Positions 8,620 to 18,324 are shown, counted from the first letter of the stretch. The stretch: DNA of 64,000 nucleotides from CAIWHR01 sp963734055 (GCA_963734055.1 CAVTFQ010000007.1:558001-622000); one strand, 5' to 3'. Notes: generated by a model from the sequence alone, not told the origin. A program made the numbers and translations.

Positions 8620-9248
8620 CAGCCGACATCGCCATCTTCGCTCGCGCCCCGGTCGCCGGCCAGGCCAAGACCCGGCTCCTCCCGCGTCTGGGCGCCGAGG
8701 GCGCGGCAGCGTTGCAGCATGCGCTGACCGAGCGGGCGTTGCAGACCGCGGTTGACGCAAAGCTGGGGCGGGTAGGGTTGTGGTGCACGCTCGATTGCGA
8801 GCATCCGGCGTTTATGAGGCTCTCGAAGCAGTTCGGTGTCCCGCTCTATCCGCAACGCGGCGCCGATCTCGGCGCGCGCATGTTCCACGCCTTCAGCCGA
8901 CTCTGCCGGGAGCGCGAGGCGCTCATCATCGGCACCGACTGCCCCGCGCTGAGCGCGGACGACTTGCGCTTGGCAGCGGCAGCGCTGCGGGAAGGCAACG
9001 ATGCCGTATTCGTGCCCGCGGAGGATGGTGGCTATGTGCTGGTTGGACTGCGGCACGCCATCGCTTCGCTCTTCCATGGCATCCCCTGGGGCACTGATCG
9101 GGTGATGGATCACACCCGGGTGCGCTTGCGTAGTGCTGGTGTGCGTTGGCGTGAGCTCGCGCACTTATGGGATATCGATCGCCCCGAGGATCTCGATCGC
9201 TTGCGGGCGAGTGGGCTGATGGCGGAGCGTGTGGACGTGATCGAATGA
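8616..9248 (+). CDS. TIGR04282 family arsenosugar biosynthesis glycosyltransferase
   Basis: GT-A fold transferase of 210 aa (DUF2064, rSAM-associated transferase 1). Seen: IAIFARAPVAGQAKTRL (nucleotide-binding loop), IIGTDCPALSADDL and FVPAEDGGYVLVGL. The ATG start overlaps the stop of the TIGR04283 gene (ATGA), and the next small ORF again starts in an ATGA. With ArsS and TIGR04283 it probably modifies the arsenosugar or a related sugar; the exact acceptor is unknown. Confidence 0.9.
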   Translation: MTADIAIFARAPVAGQAKTRLLPRLGAEGAAALQHALTERALQTAVDAKLGRVGLWCTLDCEHPAFMRLSKQFGVPLYPQRGADLGARMFHAFSRLCREREALIIGTDCPALSADDLRLAAAALREGNDAVFVPAEDGGYVLVGLRHAIASLFHGIPWGTDRVMDHTRVRLRSAGVRWRELAHLWDIDRPEDLDRLRASGLMAERVDVIE

Positions 9249-9505
9249 GCCGTGGGATCCGGCCGCCCGCTCGCCCGCCTCTCATCGGCATCGGCCTTGG
9301 CCTGCTCGTGGTTCTCTCTCCACGTCGAAGCGCTGGCCCGGTTGCTGACGGTCGCGGCCGCACGGACGCTTTTCTCGAAGCTGCGCCCAGCCTGATCGTC
9401 CATGTGAACCGCTGCCGGGCGGAGCCGATACCGTCCGACGTCAAGGTGCAGCTTTTCGACTACGATTGGACCGTGAATGCGCGTCGTCGTGTTGGCCCGG
9501 GCTGA
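9245..9505 (+). CDS. Small hypothetical protein at end of arsenosugar operon
   Basis: 86 residues beginning in an ATGA overlap with the upstream transferase. It has one possible hydrophobic segment (LIGIGLGLLVVL) after a Pro/Arg-rich start, then a polar region with one Cys. No family was recognised. The coupling favours translation, but the Arg/Pro-rich composition is also what a non-coding high-GC frame gives. It could be a truncated gene. Confidence 0.4.
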   Translation: MSRGIRPPARPPLIGIGLGLLVVLSPRRSAGPVADGRGRTDAFLEAAPSLIVHVNRCRAEPIPSDVKVQLFDYDWTVNARRRVGPG

Positions 9506-9526
9506 CAGCATGAGGAGCGACTCAAC

Positions 9527-10216
9527 GTGAACAAGGAACCTCTCCACGGGGTCAAGGCCTGTGTCTTCGACGCGTACGGAACACTGTTCGATTTTGCAGC
9601 CGCCGCCCGGAGCTGCAAGGACGTGCTTGGCGAAGCCACTGACAAGCTGACCGCGCTCTGGCGCGACAAGCAGCTTCAATACACGTGGCTGCGTGCCGCC
9701 CAGGATCGTCACGCGGATTTCTGGCAGGTCACCGGCGATGCGCTCGACTTCGCCTTGGAGACTCTAGGTGTCGCGACGCCTCAACTGCGCGAGCGCTTGA
9801 TGCATCTCTACCTCGAGCTCGAGACATTTCCCGAAGTGCCGCAGGTCTTGAGACAGCTGAAAGGAGCGGGCTTGCAAACCGCGATCCTCTCCAACGGGTC
9901 GCCGAAGATGCTCGACGCCGCAGTCAAAGGAGCGAACTTGGGTGAACTCCTCGATGCGGTCCTTTCGGTCGAGGAAGTCGGGGTCTACAAGCCCCACCCG
10001 AAGGTCTATCAGCTTGCGGTCGACCGGCTTGGCGTGCCGGCGCGCGCCATTGCCTTCCAATCTTCGAACGCCTGGGACGCGTATGCCGCCTCGGCCTTCG
10101 GGATGCGCGTCGTGTGGTGCAACCGTTACGGTCAGCGGGCGGAGCGTCTGCCCGGCGCGCCCGACCGGGAAATCAAATCGCTCGCGGAATTGCCGGCTCT
10201 CGTCGGCGCTTCTTGA
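9527..10216 (+). CDS. Haloacid dehalogenase, type II
   Basis: HAD-superfamily hydrolase (229 aa) of the L-2-haloacid dehalogenase type, which replaces halogen by hydroxyl at C2 through an aspartyl ester. Motif I VFDAYGTLFD (nucleophile Asp near 15), motif II ILSNGSP, motif III Lys in VYKPHPKVY, and the type II signature FQSSNAWDAYAA. Length is typical. It follows the arsenosugar operon with a 21-bp gap and may be co-transcribed. Physiological substrates of such enzymes are often unknown. Confidence 0.93.
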   Translation: MNKEPLHGVKACVFDAYGTLFDFAAAARSCKDVLGEATDKLTALWRDKQLQYTWLRAAQDRHADFWQVTGDALDFALETLGVATPQLRERLMHLYLELETFPEVPQVLRQLKGAGLQTAILSNGSPKMLDAAVKGANLGELLDAVLSVEEVGVYKPHPKVYQLAVDRLGVPARAIAFQSSNAWDAYAASAFGMRVVWCNRYGQRAERLPGAPDREIKSLAELPALVGAS

Positions 10217-10390
10217 CGAAATGTCCAAGCCAACATGAGTCGGTGACGGCGTCACCAACCGGCATGCTCGTAAGGCGATGACGGGTGAGGTGCGCGCGAG
10301 ACTCCATGCCTTCCACTTTTTTACCTCGTTCCTTCGGCGCTGGTCTTGCTCTTCGTCGTGACACGAACGCCCCAGCGGGCGGCCTTCCTT

Positions 10391-11809
10391 TCAAGTGTGC
10401 CGAAGGGAGGGACTCTGGCACCCGCCACGATCATTGGTCGAAAACTTGTCCTGCTGAAGCGCGATCACGAAGGCGGCGCCGCCACCCGTCGGCTCCATCA
10501 CATGGACCGTGCCGCCATGCGCGGTTGCGATCCCGGCCACGATCGCCAGGCCCAGCCCGGCACCGCCGTCGGGTGGCGCCGGACCGCGTTCGAAACGTTC
10601 GAAGATGCGCTCGCGTAACGCCGGCGGCACTCCCGGCCCACGGTCCAGCACAGTGATCGTCGCCGGCGGAGTGACGTCCACCTCCACCGCAGTCCCCGGT
10701 GGCGCGTGTGACAGCGCGTTCTCGAGCAGATTGGTAACCGCGAGTACCAGAGCCGCGTGGTTGCCGCGCACCGGCGGAACAGGGGGGTTCTCGCGCAGCG
10801 CCAAGTCGACATTGTCCCGCAACGCCAGCGGCACGAGTCCGGTTATCGCCTCCACCGCAACCGCGTGCAGATCGACCCGTTGCGTCACATCCAGCGGCAA
10901 CCCTTCGAGGCGTGCCATCCGGAGGAGTTGCCCCACCAGCCTCGCCATCCGGTCGGCATCTTGGCGCAGCTCCTCCACGCCGGGCTGATCGTCCAGCAGA
11001 TCCATTCGCGCGGTCAGCACGGCGAGGGGCGTTCGCAAGGCGTGGGCCGCCTCGGCTACGAAACGCCGCTGCGCGACTAACGCCTGTTCGAGTCGGGTCA
11101 GTGCATCGTTCATTGCCCGCACGAGCGGCACAATTTCTTCCGGCAGTGCTGTGACCGGCAGCCTTGCTCCCGGTTGTGCTGGACCGACCGAGGCCGCCGC
11201 AGCGGATACCCGGCGCAATGGCCGCAGCCCTCGTCTAAGCGTGAGCACGCCGACCACTATCGTTGCGACGACGATGGGCAACAGGAGCCAGGCCGAGCCA
11301 ACCAGGAAGTTTTCCATGAGGCTGTCGAGCAACACCGTCGTTTGCTCTCGCCCCTGCAAAACCACCACATGCCACGGACCAGTCTTGGCCATTAGCCCGA
11401 TCATGCCGTGTTCGTGCTCGGGCAGGGCGGGCAGGCGGAAGAATCCACCGTCGAATGCGTGGGGTAGCAATGGCGCGAGGCGCGCGGCCGCAGCGGGATC
11501 GGAGGCACCGAGCAGCCGGTCGCCCGCATAGATCATGAAGACGTTGTCGCCGTCCGAAGCACGGAACGGAGCTACGAGATCCTCGGGCAACGTGATCTGC
11601 CCGGTACGCTGCGGGTCGGGCGGAAGCCGCGATGCGATCAGCCGGACTTGATCCTGCAGTGCGGAGTCGTCGAGTTCGTGCACAGTCGCGATGGCGCGCC
11701 ACGCGACCGCCGTCGCAGCAAGCAGGATGGCCACGAGCGTCACCGCAGCCAGCCGCCAGCCGAGGCGGACCGATAGCGACCAAGCCCGCTCCGGCGTTGC
11801 GCTGGTCAT
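10391..11809 (-). CDS. Two-component sensor histidine kinase
   Basis: Inner-membrane sensor kinase of 472 aa: first helix about 14-37, periplasmic sensor to about 165, second helix (WLLLPIVVATIVVGVLTL), HAMP linker, H-box AEAAHALRTPLAVL, N-box NLLENALSHAP, G1 DRGPGVPP and G2 GAGLGLAIV. It resembles the QseC/TctE class. The ATG overlaps the regulator stop (ATGA), so the pair is co-translated. Divergent PepSY and cytochrome b genes next door are common partners of this class and likely targets. Confidence 0.93.
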   Translation of the reverse strand: MTSATPERAWSLSVRLGWRLAAVTLVAILLAATAVAWRAIATVHELDDSALQDQVRLIASRLPPDPQRTGQITLPEDLVAPFRASDGDNVFMIYAGDRLLGASDPAAAARLAPLLPHAFDGGFFRLPALPEHEHGMIGLMAKTGPWHVVVLQGREQTTVLLDSLMENFLVGSAWLLLPIVVATIVVGVLTLRRGLRPLRRVSAAAASVGPAQPGARLPVTALPEEIVPLVRAMNDALTRLEQALVAQRRFVAEAAHALRTPLAVLTARMDLLDDQPGVEELRQDADRMARLVGQLLRMARLEGLPLDVTQRVDLHAVAVEAITGLVPLALRDNVDLALRENPPVPPVRGNHAALVLAVTNLLENALSHAPPGTAVEVDVTPPATITVLDRGPGVPPALRERIFERFERGPAPPDGGAGLGLAIVAGIATAHGGTVHVMEPTGGGAAFVIALQQDKFSTNDRGGCQSPSLRHT

Positions 11810-12480
11810 TGCGCTTCGGTCAGCATATAGCCGATGCCTCTCACCGTATGCACATAGGGCGTCGCTGCAGAGTCCGCCAGCTTGCGCCGCAACCGGTGCA
11901 CCAGAACATCCATGGCGTTGGACCCGATTTCGGCGTCGAAGCCATAGAGTCCGCGTTCCAGAACCTCGCGCGGGACGAGTCTGCTCTGGCGTCGCAGCAG
12001 CAGCTCCAGCAGCATCGTCTCGCGGACGGAAAGCCCGATGTCGACGTCGTCGACCCGCGCCTGTCGTGTCGTGGTGTCCAGAACGAGATTGCCGAGGCGC
12101 AAGGTCACGCCCAGTGCTGCGCCGGGCCGACGGAGTATTGCGCGCACGCGTGCGATGAGCTCGGGAATGTGGAACGGCTTGACGAGGTAGTCGTCGGCCC
12201 CGGAGTCGAGGCCAGTGACGCGGTCATCGGGTCCGTCGCGCGCGGTCAGTACCAGCACGGGAATGGTCGAGCCACGCACGCGAAGGCGCCGCAGCAGCGA
12301 AAGCCCGTCGCCATCAGGCAGCGCGAGATCGAGGATGATGGTGTCGTAGCTGGTTACGGCGATGTGATCGTCGGCCTGCGCCAAGTCCGGCGCCAGATCG
12401 ACGGCGAACCCGGAGCGCTCCAGCGCGGCGCGCAGCAGAGCCGCCATCTCGCGTTCATCTTCGACAACAAGAAGCCGCAT
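11806..12480 (-). CDS. OmpR-family response regulator
   Basis: 224 aa. Receiver domain with acidic pair EDE, phospho-acceptor Asp in IILDLALPDGDG, Thr in VLTARD and Lys in DDYLVKPF. C-terminal winged helix with LVPREVLERGLYG and NAMDVLVHRLRRKL, and the end HTVRGIGYML. It is the first gene of the operon with the downstream kinase. The ATG at 12480 starts MRLLVVEDE; longer upstream frames are not family-like. Probably regulates the divergent PepSY/cytochrome genes. Confidence 0.94.
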   Translation of the reverse strand: MRLLVVEDEREMAALLRAALERSGFAVDLAPDLAQADDHIAVTSYDTIILDLALPDGDGLSLLRRLRVRGSTIPVLVLTARDGPDDRVTGLDSGADDYLVKPFHIPELIARVRAILRRPGAALGVTLRLGNLVLDTTTRQARVDDVDIGLSVRETMLLELLLRRQSRLVPREVLERGLYGFDAEIGSNAMDVLVHRLRRKLADSAATPYVHTVRGIGYMLTEAQ

Positions 12481-12755
12481 GACGTCCGGTATTCGCAGCA
12501 ACGCTGCAGAGGAGTTCGAATAGCTTACACGACCCCTGTGGCGGCCGTCGTTGACCTCCTCCGATTCCGCCTCGTAATGTGCACGTAAGGTTGAATCCGC
12601 AGTATGCCGAAGACGATCATCGCCCCAGAAGAAGCCTCGGCCGGGGATCAAGCGTTCTCCCGGCCTAATACGACGGGGACCATCCAGGCGGCGTGAGCCG
12701 TTTCGTTTCAGGTAATGTGCATAAAGGCTGTTTTGCTCGTTCACACTGGAGACCC

Positions 12756-13034
12756 ATGATGCAACGTCTAGTCTTGCTGACCGCTGTCGTGATCGCCACA
12801 ACCGGCCCTGCGCTGGCGGCGGGACAATGCAGCAACGCGCCAAAATCAAAGTGGCAACCGCAGTCAAAGCTTGAGGCGCAGCTTCAGTCCGAGGGATTGA
12901 AAGTCCGCCGGATCAAGATCGAGAACGGCTGCTACGAGGTCTACGCAACCGACAGGTCGGGCAGGCGATCGAATATGGCCTTCAACGCCGAGACGCTCAA
13001 GAAACTCGACAATGCCGAGGCCGGAGAGAACTAG
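12756..13034 (+). CDS. PepSY domain-containing exported protein
   Basis: 92 aa with a signal peptide (MMQRLVLLTAVVIATTGPALAA), then one PepSY-like domain: LEAQLQSEGLKVRRIKIENGCYEVYATDRSG. The start has GGAG upstream. It is divergent from the two-component pair and overlaps the cytochrome b gene by 23 bp. PepSY proteins beside QseBC-like systems are usually periplasmic and regulated by them; the binding partner is unknown. Confidence 0.85.
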   Translation: MMQRLVLLTAVVIATTGPALAAGQCSNAPKSKWQPQSKLEAQLQSEGLKVRRIKIENGCYEVYATDRSGRRSNMAFNAETLKKLDNAEAGEN

Positions 13035-13587
13035 CAGCTCGTCGTGTCCGCAGAAGGCGAGCGCCACCGGACCATCGGCGATACGCGTCTGGGATCCCTT
13101 CGTGCGCCTGTTCCATTGGGCTCTGGCGCTGAGCTTTGCGGTTGCCTGGCTCACTTCCCACTCTTGGGAGCAATTGCACGATTGGGTCGGTTACGCCGCG
13201 GCAGCGTTGGTCCTATTGCGCGCTTGCTGGGGCGTGTTCGGGACGCGGTATGCGCGGTTCTCGCAATTTGTTCGTTCGCCGCGAATCGTTCTACGGTATC
13301 TCACGGCAATCGCCAGGGGTAGCGAGGCGCGCTACATTGGTCACAACCCGGCCGGAGGCGCGATGGTAGTCGCCCTGTTGCTGGCCACAGGGTCAACCGC
13401 CTTCACGGGCTGGATGTTGACGACCGACGCCTTCTGGGGCGTCAAGTGGATGCAGCGTCTGCACGACTTGCTTGCGCACGGCATATTGCTGCTGGTTTGT
13501 CTGCATCTCGCCGGCGTCATGCTGGCGAGCCTCCGGCATCGGGAGAACCTCATTGGCGCGATGATCTCCGGGCAAAAGCGTCCTTGA
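13012..13587 (+). CDS. Cytochrome b561-type membrane protein
   Basis: Di-haem b-type cytochrome, 191 aa, with four helices. Candidate haem-ligand His residues sit in VRLFHWALAL, LHDWVGYAA, MQRLHDLLAHGILL and CLHLAG. IRVWDPFVRLFHW is the typical opening of Ni/Fe-hydrogenase-like/YceJ cytochromes b. It overlaps the PepSY gene, so the two probably act together in inner-membrane electron transfer. The first 20 residues before IRVWD may not be native; a later start is possible. Confidence 0.9.
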   Translation: MPRPERTSSSSCPQKASATGPSAIRVWDPFVRLFHWALALSFAVAWLTSHSWEQLHDWVGYAAAALVLLRACWGVFGTRYARFSQFVRSPRIVLRYLTAIARGSEARYIGHNPAGGAMVVALLLATGSTAFTGWMLTTDAFWGVKWMQRLHDLLAHGILLLVCLHLAGVMLASLRHRENLIGAMISGQKRP

Positions 13588-13756
13588 AGGGTGCCGAGTA
13601 GAGCCTGGGGGCGGCCGCGCCGGAAGGCGTCAGACCGCCTGCCAAGCAAATGAACGAGCCTGCGCACCGCTTCTGCCTTCTCAAGGTGCTGTTTCGCGCA
13701 GACTAGCCTGTAGGTGCCCAGCAGACGCTCGCGTCGGTACGACTCGAACGCGGTCG

Positions 13757-13770
13757 GTTACGTCTGTAAT
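13757..13770. promoter_or_regulatory. GTTAC-N4-GTAAT element upstream of OmpR-type regulator
   Basis: The sequence reads GTTAC GTCT GTAAT, 59 bp before the regulator start at 13829. The same GTTAC-N4-GTAAT arrangement appears in reverse at 18443-18456, upstream of the secreted-protein gene. Spacing and tandem half-sites suit an OmpR-family operator. Assignment to this regulator is inference. Confidence 0.45.
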
Positions 13771-13828
13771 AAGAGCCGCGCTGCGGCGAAACCGCGGCTA
13801 CGGTAAAGTGGCAGCTACGTGATCCGCC

Positions 13829-14563
13829 ATGAACAGCGAGATCCCACCCCACGTCCTTGTCATCGACGATGACCCGGCGATGCGAGAGCTGATCGCCGAG
13901 TATCTCGGCGGGAATGACCTTCGCGTCACCGCGGTTGCAACCGGCGACGAGATGTCGCGCGTGCTCGCCGAGCAGGCGATTGACGTGATCGTCCTCGACC
14001 TGCGTCTCGCTGCCGAAGACGGCATGGATCTGGCGAGGAAGGTGCGCGCCGAGTCAGCGATTCCGATCATCATGGTGACCGGGCGCAAGGACGAGGCCGA
14101 TCGCGTCATGGGCCTCGAGCTCGGCGCCGACGACTACATCACCAAGCCATTCAGCCCGCGCGAGCTGCTCGCCCGGGTGCGCGCGGTGTTGCGACGCTAC
14201 AGGATCGTGCAGGATCTGCTGCCCGCGCGCGACGAAAGGCGCCGCGCCTACCGCTTTGCCGGCTGGGAGCTCAACCTGCGCACGCGCCGGCTCGTATCGC
14301 CGAAAGGCGAACATATCGGGCTCACGAACGGAGAATTCAGCCTGCTCCAGGCCTTCTGCGCGGCGCCACGGCGGATACTCTCACGCGACCAGCTGCTCGA
14401 GCTTTCGCGCCTCAATCGCGCCGAGGTGTACGATCGCTCGATGGACGTCCAGATCCTGAGGCTTCGTCGCAAAATCGAACCGGATCCGTCGCAGCCCGAA
14501 TACATCAGAACGGAGCGTGGCGCGGGCTACATGTTCGATGTCACCGTCGACGTGCTGCGCTGA
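13829..14563 (+). CDS. OmpR-family response regulator
   Basis: 244 aa. Receiver with IDDDPAMRELI, phospho-acceptor in IVLDLRLAAEDGMD, IIMVTGRKDEADR and ADDYITKPFSP, then a winged-helix domain ending RTERGAGYMFDV. Its closest feel is the TorR/OmpR group. It heads a cluster with a lone receiver and a hybrid kinase, which are its likely phosphate sources. A GTTAC-N4-GTAAT element upstream suggests autoregulation. Confidence 0.93.
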   Translation: MNSEIPPHVLVIDDDPAMRELIAEYLGGNDLRVTAVATGDEMSRVLAEQAIDVIVLDLRLAAEDGMDLARKVRAESAIPIIMVTGRKDEADRVMGLELGADDYITKPFSPRELLARVRAVLRRYRIVQDLLPARDERRRAYRFAGWELNLRTRRLVSPKGEHIGLTNGEFSLLQAFCAAPRRILSRDQLLELSRLNRAEVYDRSMDVQILRLRRKIEPDPSQPEYIRTERGAGYMFDVTVDVLR

Positions 14564-14681
14564 TGCCTGGGTCGTGATTGCAGGTGTAACTGCACCGGAT
14601 CGTACCGAAACCGTCCGGAAGCGACGGTGCGCTTGAATTGCCTGGGAAGGAGCGGATCTTCTGCGCTTGCTGGAGCAGGCG

Positions 14682-15053
14682 ATGCCACGCATTGCAATTG
14701 TAGACGACGACACGGTGATTCGCTCGCTGCTTGCCGAATGGCTGACCGCCGAGGGATATCGGGTGAGCGAAGCGGGAGTCGATAGAGCGCCGGACGAATC
14801 GGCCGACCTGGTGCTCGTCGACGTGTACCTGCCGCGAAAGTTCGGAGTTGAGCGCCTGCGGTCGGCCCAAAGGGCGTATCCGCGGACGCCGATCATTGCC
14901 ATGTCGGCACAGTTCCAGTCGCGCGTCGAATGCGCCGGACCGGCGGCGCGCGCGCTCGGTGTCGGCGGCGTGATCGCGAAGCCGTTCGGCCGCGAAGAAC
15001 TGCTTCATGCCGTGCGATCGGTGATCGGGTTGCCGGTCGACCGCATCGCGTAG
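14682..15053 (+). CDS. Single-domain response regulator
   Basis: CheY-like receiver with no output domain, about 123 aa from MPRIAIVDDD (an upstream ATG at 14667 adds five residues). The acidic pocket DDD, the phospho-acceptor Asp in LVLVDVYLP and the Lys in VIAKPFGR are present. It sits one base before the hybrid kinase and is probably an intermediate in that phosphorelay. Confidence 0.88.
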   Translation: MPRIAIVDDDTVIRSLLAEWLTAEGYRVSEAGVDRAPDESADLVLVDVYLPRKFGVERLRSAQRAYPRTPIIAMSAQFQSRVECAGPAARALGVGGVIAKPFGREELLHAVRSVIGLPVDRIA

Positions 15054-15054
15054 C

Positions 15055-17604
15055 ATGGCGACGTCGAACGAGCGTACCGGTTCGCTGGCCGACTCCGTGC
15101 GGCCGAAGCGCCTGGGCCGCTGGGTGGTGACGCTCGGCGCGCTCCTCATCGTCGCGAATGCCGCAACCGACGCCTACGACCAGTGGCGCGCCTATCGCTT
15201 CACGGTGGACAATGCGAGCCGCGAGCTCGTCAATTCGGCCCGAATCCTTGCTAGCCAGACCGACGAAACGCTGAAGGCGGTCGATGTCCTGTTGCGCGAT
15301 GTCGCCTCCGACTACCAGCACATTCCCACCTCGACGCAGCTTGTCGACATCGATGCGGCACTCGCAGGCCGGGCCAACGGGCTGCCGCAGCTGCTCTCGC
15401 TCACGATAGCCGACGCACACGGCTCCCAGCGGTATCGATCGCGGCCGTTCGACAGCGATCTGTCGCAGAGCGTGCTCGAGCAACCCTACTTCATCGCGCA
15501 CCGCGACAATCCGGCATCGGGCTTGTTCGTCAGCGAGCCGATCGTGACGCACACCGGTCGGCGCGCGGCGATCGTCCTTTCGCGCCGTCTAACGGACGCG
15601 TCGCAACACTTCGCCGGCGTCGTGAGTGGCGTGGTCGACCTTGGCCAGTTTCAGCAGTTCTATCACCAGATCAACCTAGGTCGGCGCAGCTCGATCCTGC
15701 TCTTGAACGACGACGGGACGCTGATTGTTCGCGAGCCCCCGCCGTCTGCGGCCGAGATCGGCAGAAAGCATCCGCGCTTGGCGACGGCGCCTGCAAGCGA
15801 GGGCGCCATGCGCATGGTTTCTCCGATCGACGGCAGGAAGCGCTTCGTCGCTGGCGCACACGTGGGCGGCTTTCCGCTGGTCGTCGCCGTCGCGCGCGAA
15901 GAGGCGGCGGTGCTCGATGCGTGGCGCGACGAGGTGTTTCGCGTGGCGGCCCAGGACGTCATCGTGAGCACGCTGATCGCCCTCGCGATCGGTGCGCTGC
16001 TCCATCAACTGCGACGCGTCGAGTTGGGCGAGCGCGCGCTGCGCGAAAGCGAGCAGCGCTACGCACTGGCGATGGAAGGTGCGAACGAAGGTCATTTCGA
16101 TCAGAACATTCCGGACGGCTCCGGGTTCATGTCCCCCAAGATGCGCGAGCTGCTGGGACTGTCGTCGAGCGTGCCGACGAGCACGCGGGAAGAGGCACTC
16201 GTCAACGCGCATCCGGACGATCGATCGACGATCGATGCGGCGTTTCAGGCGGTTGTCGAAGGTCGCAGCGAGACTTACGACGTCGAATATCGGGTTTGCC
16301 TGGCCGACGGGCAATGGCACTGGATTCTCGTGCGCGGTCGCTGTTTGCGCGATTCCGGCGGCAAGCCCTGCCGCCTCGTCGGATCCGCGATCGACGTCAC
16401 CGACCGCAAGCGTGCCGAGGCCGAAAAGGACCGCCTCGAGTCGGAACTTCGCAAATCGCAGAAGATGGAGGCGATGGGCACGCTCGCCGGCGGCATTGCG
16501 CATGATTTCAACAACATCCTGGGCGCAATCCTGGGTTATGGCGAGCTCGCGCAGAAGAGCGCAGCCGACGGAAGCGCCGTGCGGCGCTATGTCGACAACG
16601 TCATGCACGCTGCGGGCAGGGCGAAGGCGCTGGTGGAGCGGATTCTTGCGTTCAGTCGCAGCGGACTCGGTGAGCGCGAGCCGGTCAACGTGCAGGCCGT
16701 GGTGACGGAAACGCTGCAGTTGCTCGCCGCGTCGCTACCCGCACGCGTGCAGCTCAAGCGCGCGCTCGATGCCGACGACGCTGCGGTCATCGGCGACGCC
16801 ACGCAGCTTCATCAAGTGCTGATGAACCTGTGCACGAACGCCGTTCAGGCGATGCCGGCCGGCGGCGTCCTCGAGGTGCGCCTCGAGCGTGACCACGTGC
16901 GCGAGCGTCGTTCGATGCTCCAGGGCGAATTGCTGCCCGGTCCCTACGTGCGTCTTACCGTGCGCGACAGCGGCCAAGGCATCGAGCCTCGCGTGCTCGA
17001 TCGCATGTTCGACCCGTTCTTCACCACGAAGGGTGTTGGGGTGGGCACCGGTCTCGGTCTTTCGCTGGTCCATGGGATCGTCGTCGACATCGGCGGGGCG
17101 ATCGACGTGGCGACGGCGCTCGACGAGGGCACCACGTTCACGATCTGGCTGCCGGTCGCGGGCTCGGCGCCTGCTCCGACCGCCGAGGTTGCGAGCGAGC
17201 CGCCGCGCGGCAACGGCGAGGTGATCATGGTCGTCGACGACGAGCCGTCGCTCGTCGCGCTCGCCGAGGAGATGCTCGCCGAACTTGGCTACGAGCCAGT
17301 GGGTTTCGAATCGAGCACCGCGGCGTCGAAAGCGTTCGCCGCAGATCCGTCACGCTTCGATCTCGTGCTGACCGACGAGATGATGCCGGAGCTCAGCGGC
17401 ACCGGGCTCGCTGCCGAGATTCGCCGAATGCGCGCCGACATTCCGATCGTGATCATGAGCGGCTACGTCGACGCCGTCGGCGCGGCGCTTGCGCGCTCTG
17501 CCGGCGTGAGCGACGTGTTGCGCAAGCCGCTGCAAAGCCGAGACATAGCGGAGGCGCTCGCCCGCGTGCTACCGCTTTCGCCGGCGGCCGCGGTCGCTCG
17601 TTGA
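15055..17604 (+). CDS. Hybrid sensor histidine kinase (sensor-PAS-HisKA-HATPase-REC)
   Basis: 849 aa membrane kinase. Helix 1 about 20-40 and helix 2 about 300-318 bracket a dCACHE-like extracellular sensor. A PAS domain follows (YALAMEGANEGHFD to the RKRAEAEKDRLE linker). The H-box is GTLAGGIAHDFNNILGAIL, typical of the NtrB-like HisKA class; the ATPase has NLCTNAVQAMP and GTGLGLSLVHGIV. The C-terminal receiver has VVDDEPS, the acceptor Asp in LVLTDEMMPELSG and LRKPLQ. Operonic with the two regulators upstream. Confidence 0.94.
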   Translation: MATSNERTGSLADSVRPKRLGRWVVTLGALLIVANAATDAYDQWRAYRFTVDNASRELVNSARILASQTDETLKAVDVLLRDVASDYQHIPTSTQLVDIDAALAGRANGLPQLLSLTIADAHGSQRYRSRPFDSDLSQSVLEQPYFIAHRDNPASGLFVSEPIVTHTGRRAAIVLSRRLTDASQHFAGVVSGVVDLGQFQQFYHQINLGRRSSILLLNDDGTLIVREPPPSAAEIGRKHPRLATAPASEGAMRMVSPIDGRKRFVAGAHVGGFPLVVAVAREEAAVLDAWRDEVFRVAAQDVIVSTLIALAIGALLHQLRRVELGERALRESEQRYALAMEGANEGHFDQNIPDGSGFMSPKMRELLGLSSSVPTSTREEALVNAHPDDRSTIDAAFQAVVEGRSETYDVEYRVCLADGQWHWILVRGRCLRDSGGKPCRLVGSAIDVTDRKRAEAEKDRLESELRKSQKMEAMGTLAGGIAHDFNNILGAILGYGELAQKSAADGSAVRRYVDNVMHAAGRAKALVERILAFSRSGLGEREPVNVQAVVTETLQLLAASLPARVQLKRALDADDAAVIGDATQLHQVLMNLCTNAVQAMPAGGVLEVRLERDHVRERRSMLQGELLPGPYVRLTVRDSGQGIEPRVLDRMFDPFFTTKGVGVGTGLGLSLVHGIVVDIGGAIDVATALDEGTTFTIWLPVAGSAPAPTAEVASEPPRGNGEVIMVVDDEPSLVALAEEMLAELGYEPVGFESSTAASKAFAADPSRFDLVLTDEMMPELSGTGLAAEIRRMRADIPIVIMSGYVDAVGAALARSAGVSDVLRKPLQSRDIAEALARVLPLSPAAAVAR

Positions 17605-17853
17605 ACGCGTCGCGCTGTAGCAGCGGCCGATGTGCCGTCGCACGATGGCACTGCGTTGCCAGGTCGCCTGAGATGTTTGCGCCATCACGGCACCGGCCGC
17701 GCATGCCGCCGACCGCCGGTAAGGGGCGCCGTCGTGACGGCGGAGGCGGGGGGTGGCCATCCCGCCGGCGCGGTGCCGGTCGGGCACCCGCCGCGATCGC
17801 CGGACCGGCGGTCCGGCGTCGCAGCTTCGTCGATCGGCACGCCCGTTATCGGG

Positions 17854-18324
17854 CTACCTCGACGCGACCTGCTTCGCGGGCGTTGCAGCGGTACCGATCG
17901 CAGCCGCCGCGCCAGCGCTGGCCGTTGCGTACGCGGGCGCGCCGGCGCTCGCCGGGAGCTTCCACTCGTCGTCGTGCGACGAAGCGGCCTGGTAGTACGA
18001 GATGCGCAGGCCGTGCGGATTGGCTTGCGCGAACGTCGGTCCGTTGCTCGGATGCACGTTGCCGTGGTCGGACTGATACATCGACGACTCGTCCGACCGC
18101 GCCTGCATATTGGTTGCGGTCAGCGCCGTCGCCGGATCCTGCGACGTCTGGCTGAACGTGCTGGGTGCCGGGTGATACATCGAGCCGGTCCCGGAGTATG
18201 ACTGCAGGACCGCAAGCTCGTCGGCAAACGCCTTCGCCTTGTCCGGGTGCAAAGTCTGCGCGGCGGCAAGCGTGGCAGTGCCCGCGAGCAGCAGCGCGGC
18301 CGTGATCTTCGACAGCTTGTTCAT
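17854..18324 (-). CDS. Hypothetical exported protein
   Basis: 156 aa from MNKLSKITAALLLAGTATLA, a clear signal peptide ending AAAQ; GGAGCG lies just upstream of the ATG. The mature part is polar, with LHPDKAKAFADELAVLQSYSG and Ser/Thr/Gln/Asn-rich stretches, ending in a low-complexity Ala tail. No cysteines, no family recognised. Convergent with the hybrid kinase. A GTTAC-N4-GTAAT element 119 bp upstream matches the one in front of the regulator at 13829, so it may be a target of that system. Confidence 0.75.
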   Translation of the reverse strand: MNKLSKITAALLLAGTATLAAAQTLHPDKAKAFADELAVLQSYSGTGSMYHPAPSTFSQTSQDPATALTATNMQARSDESSMYQSDHGNVHPSNGPTFAQANPHGLRISYYQAASSHDDEWKLPASAGAPAYATASAGAAAAIGTAATPAKQVASR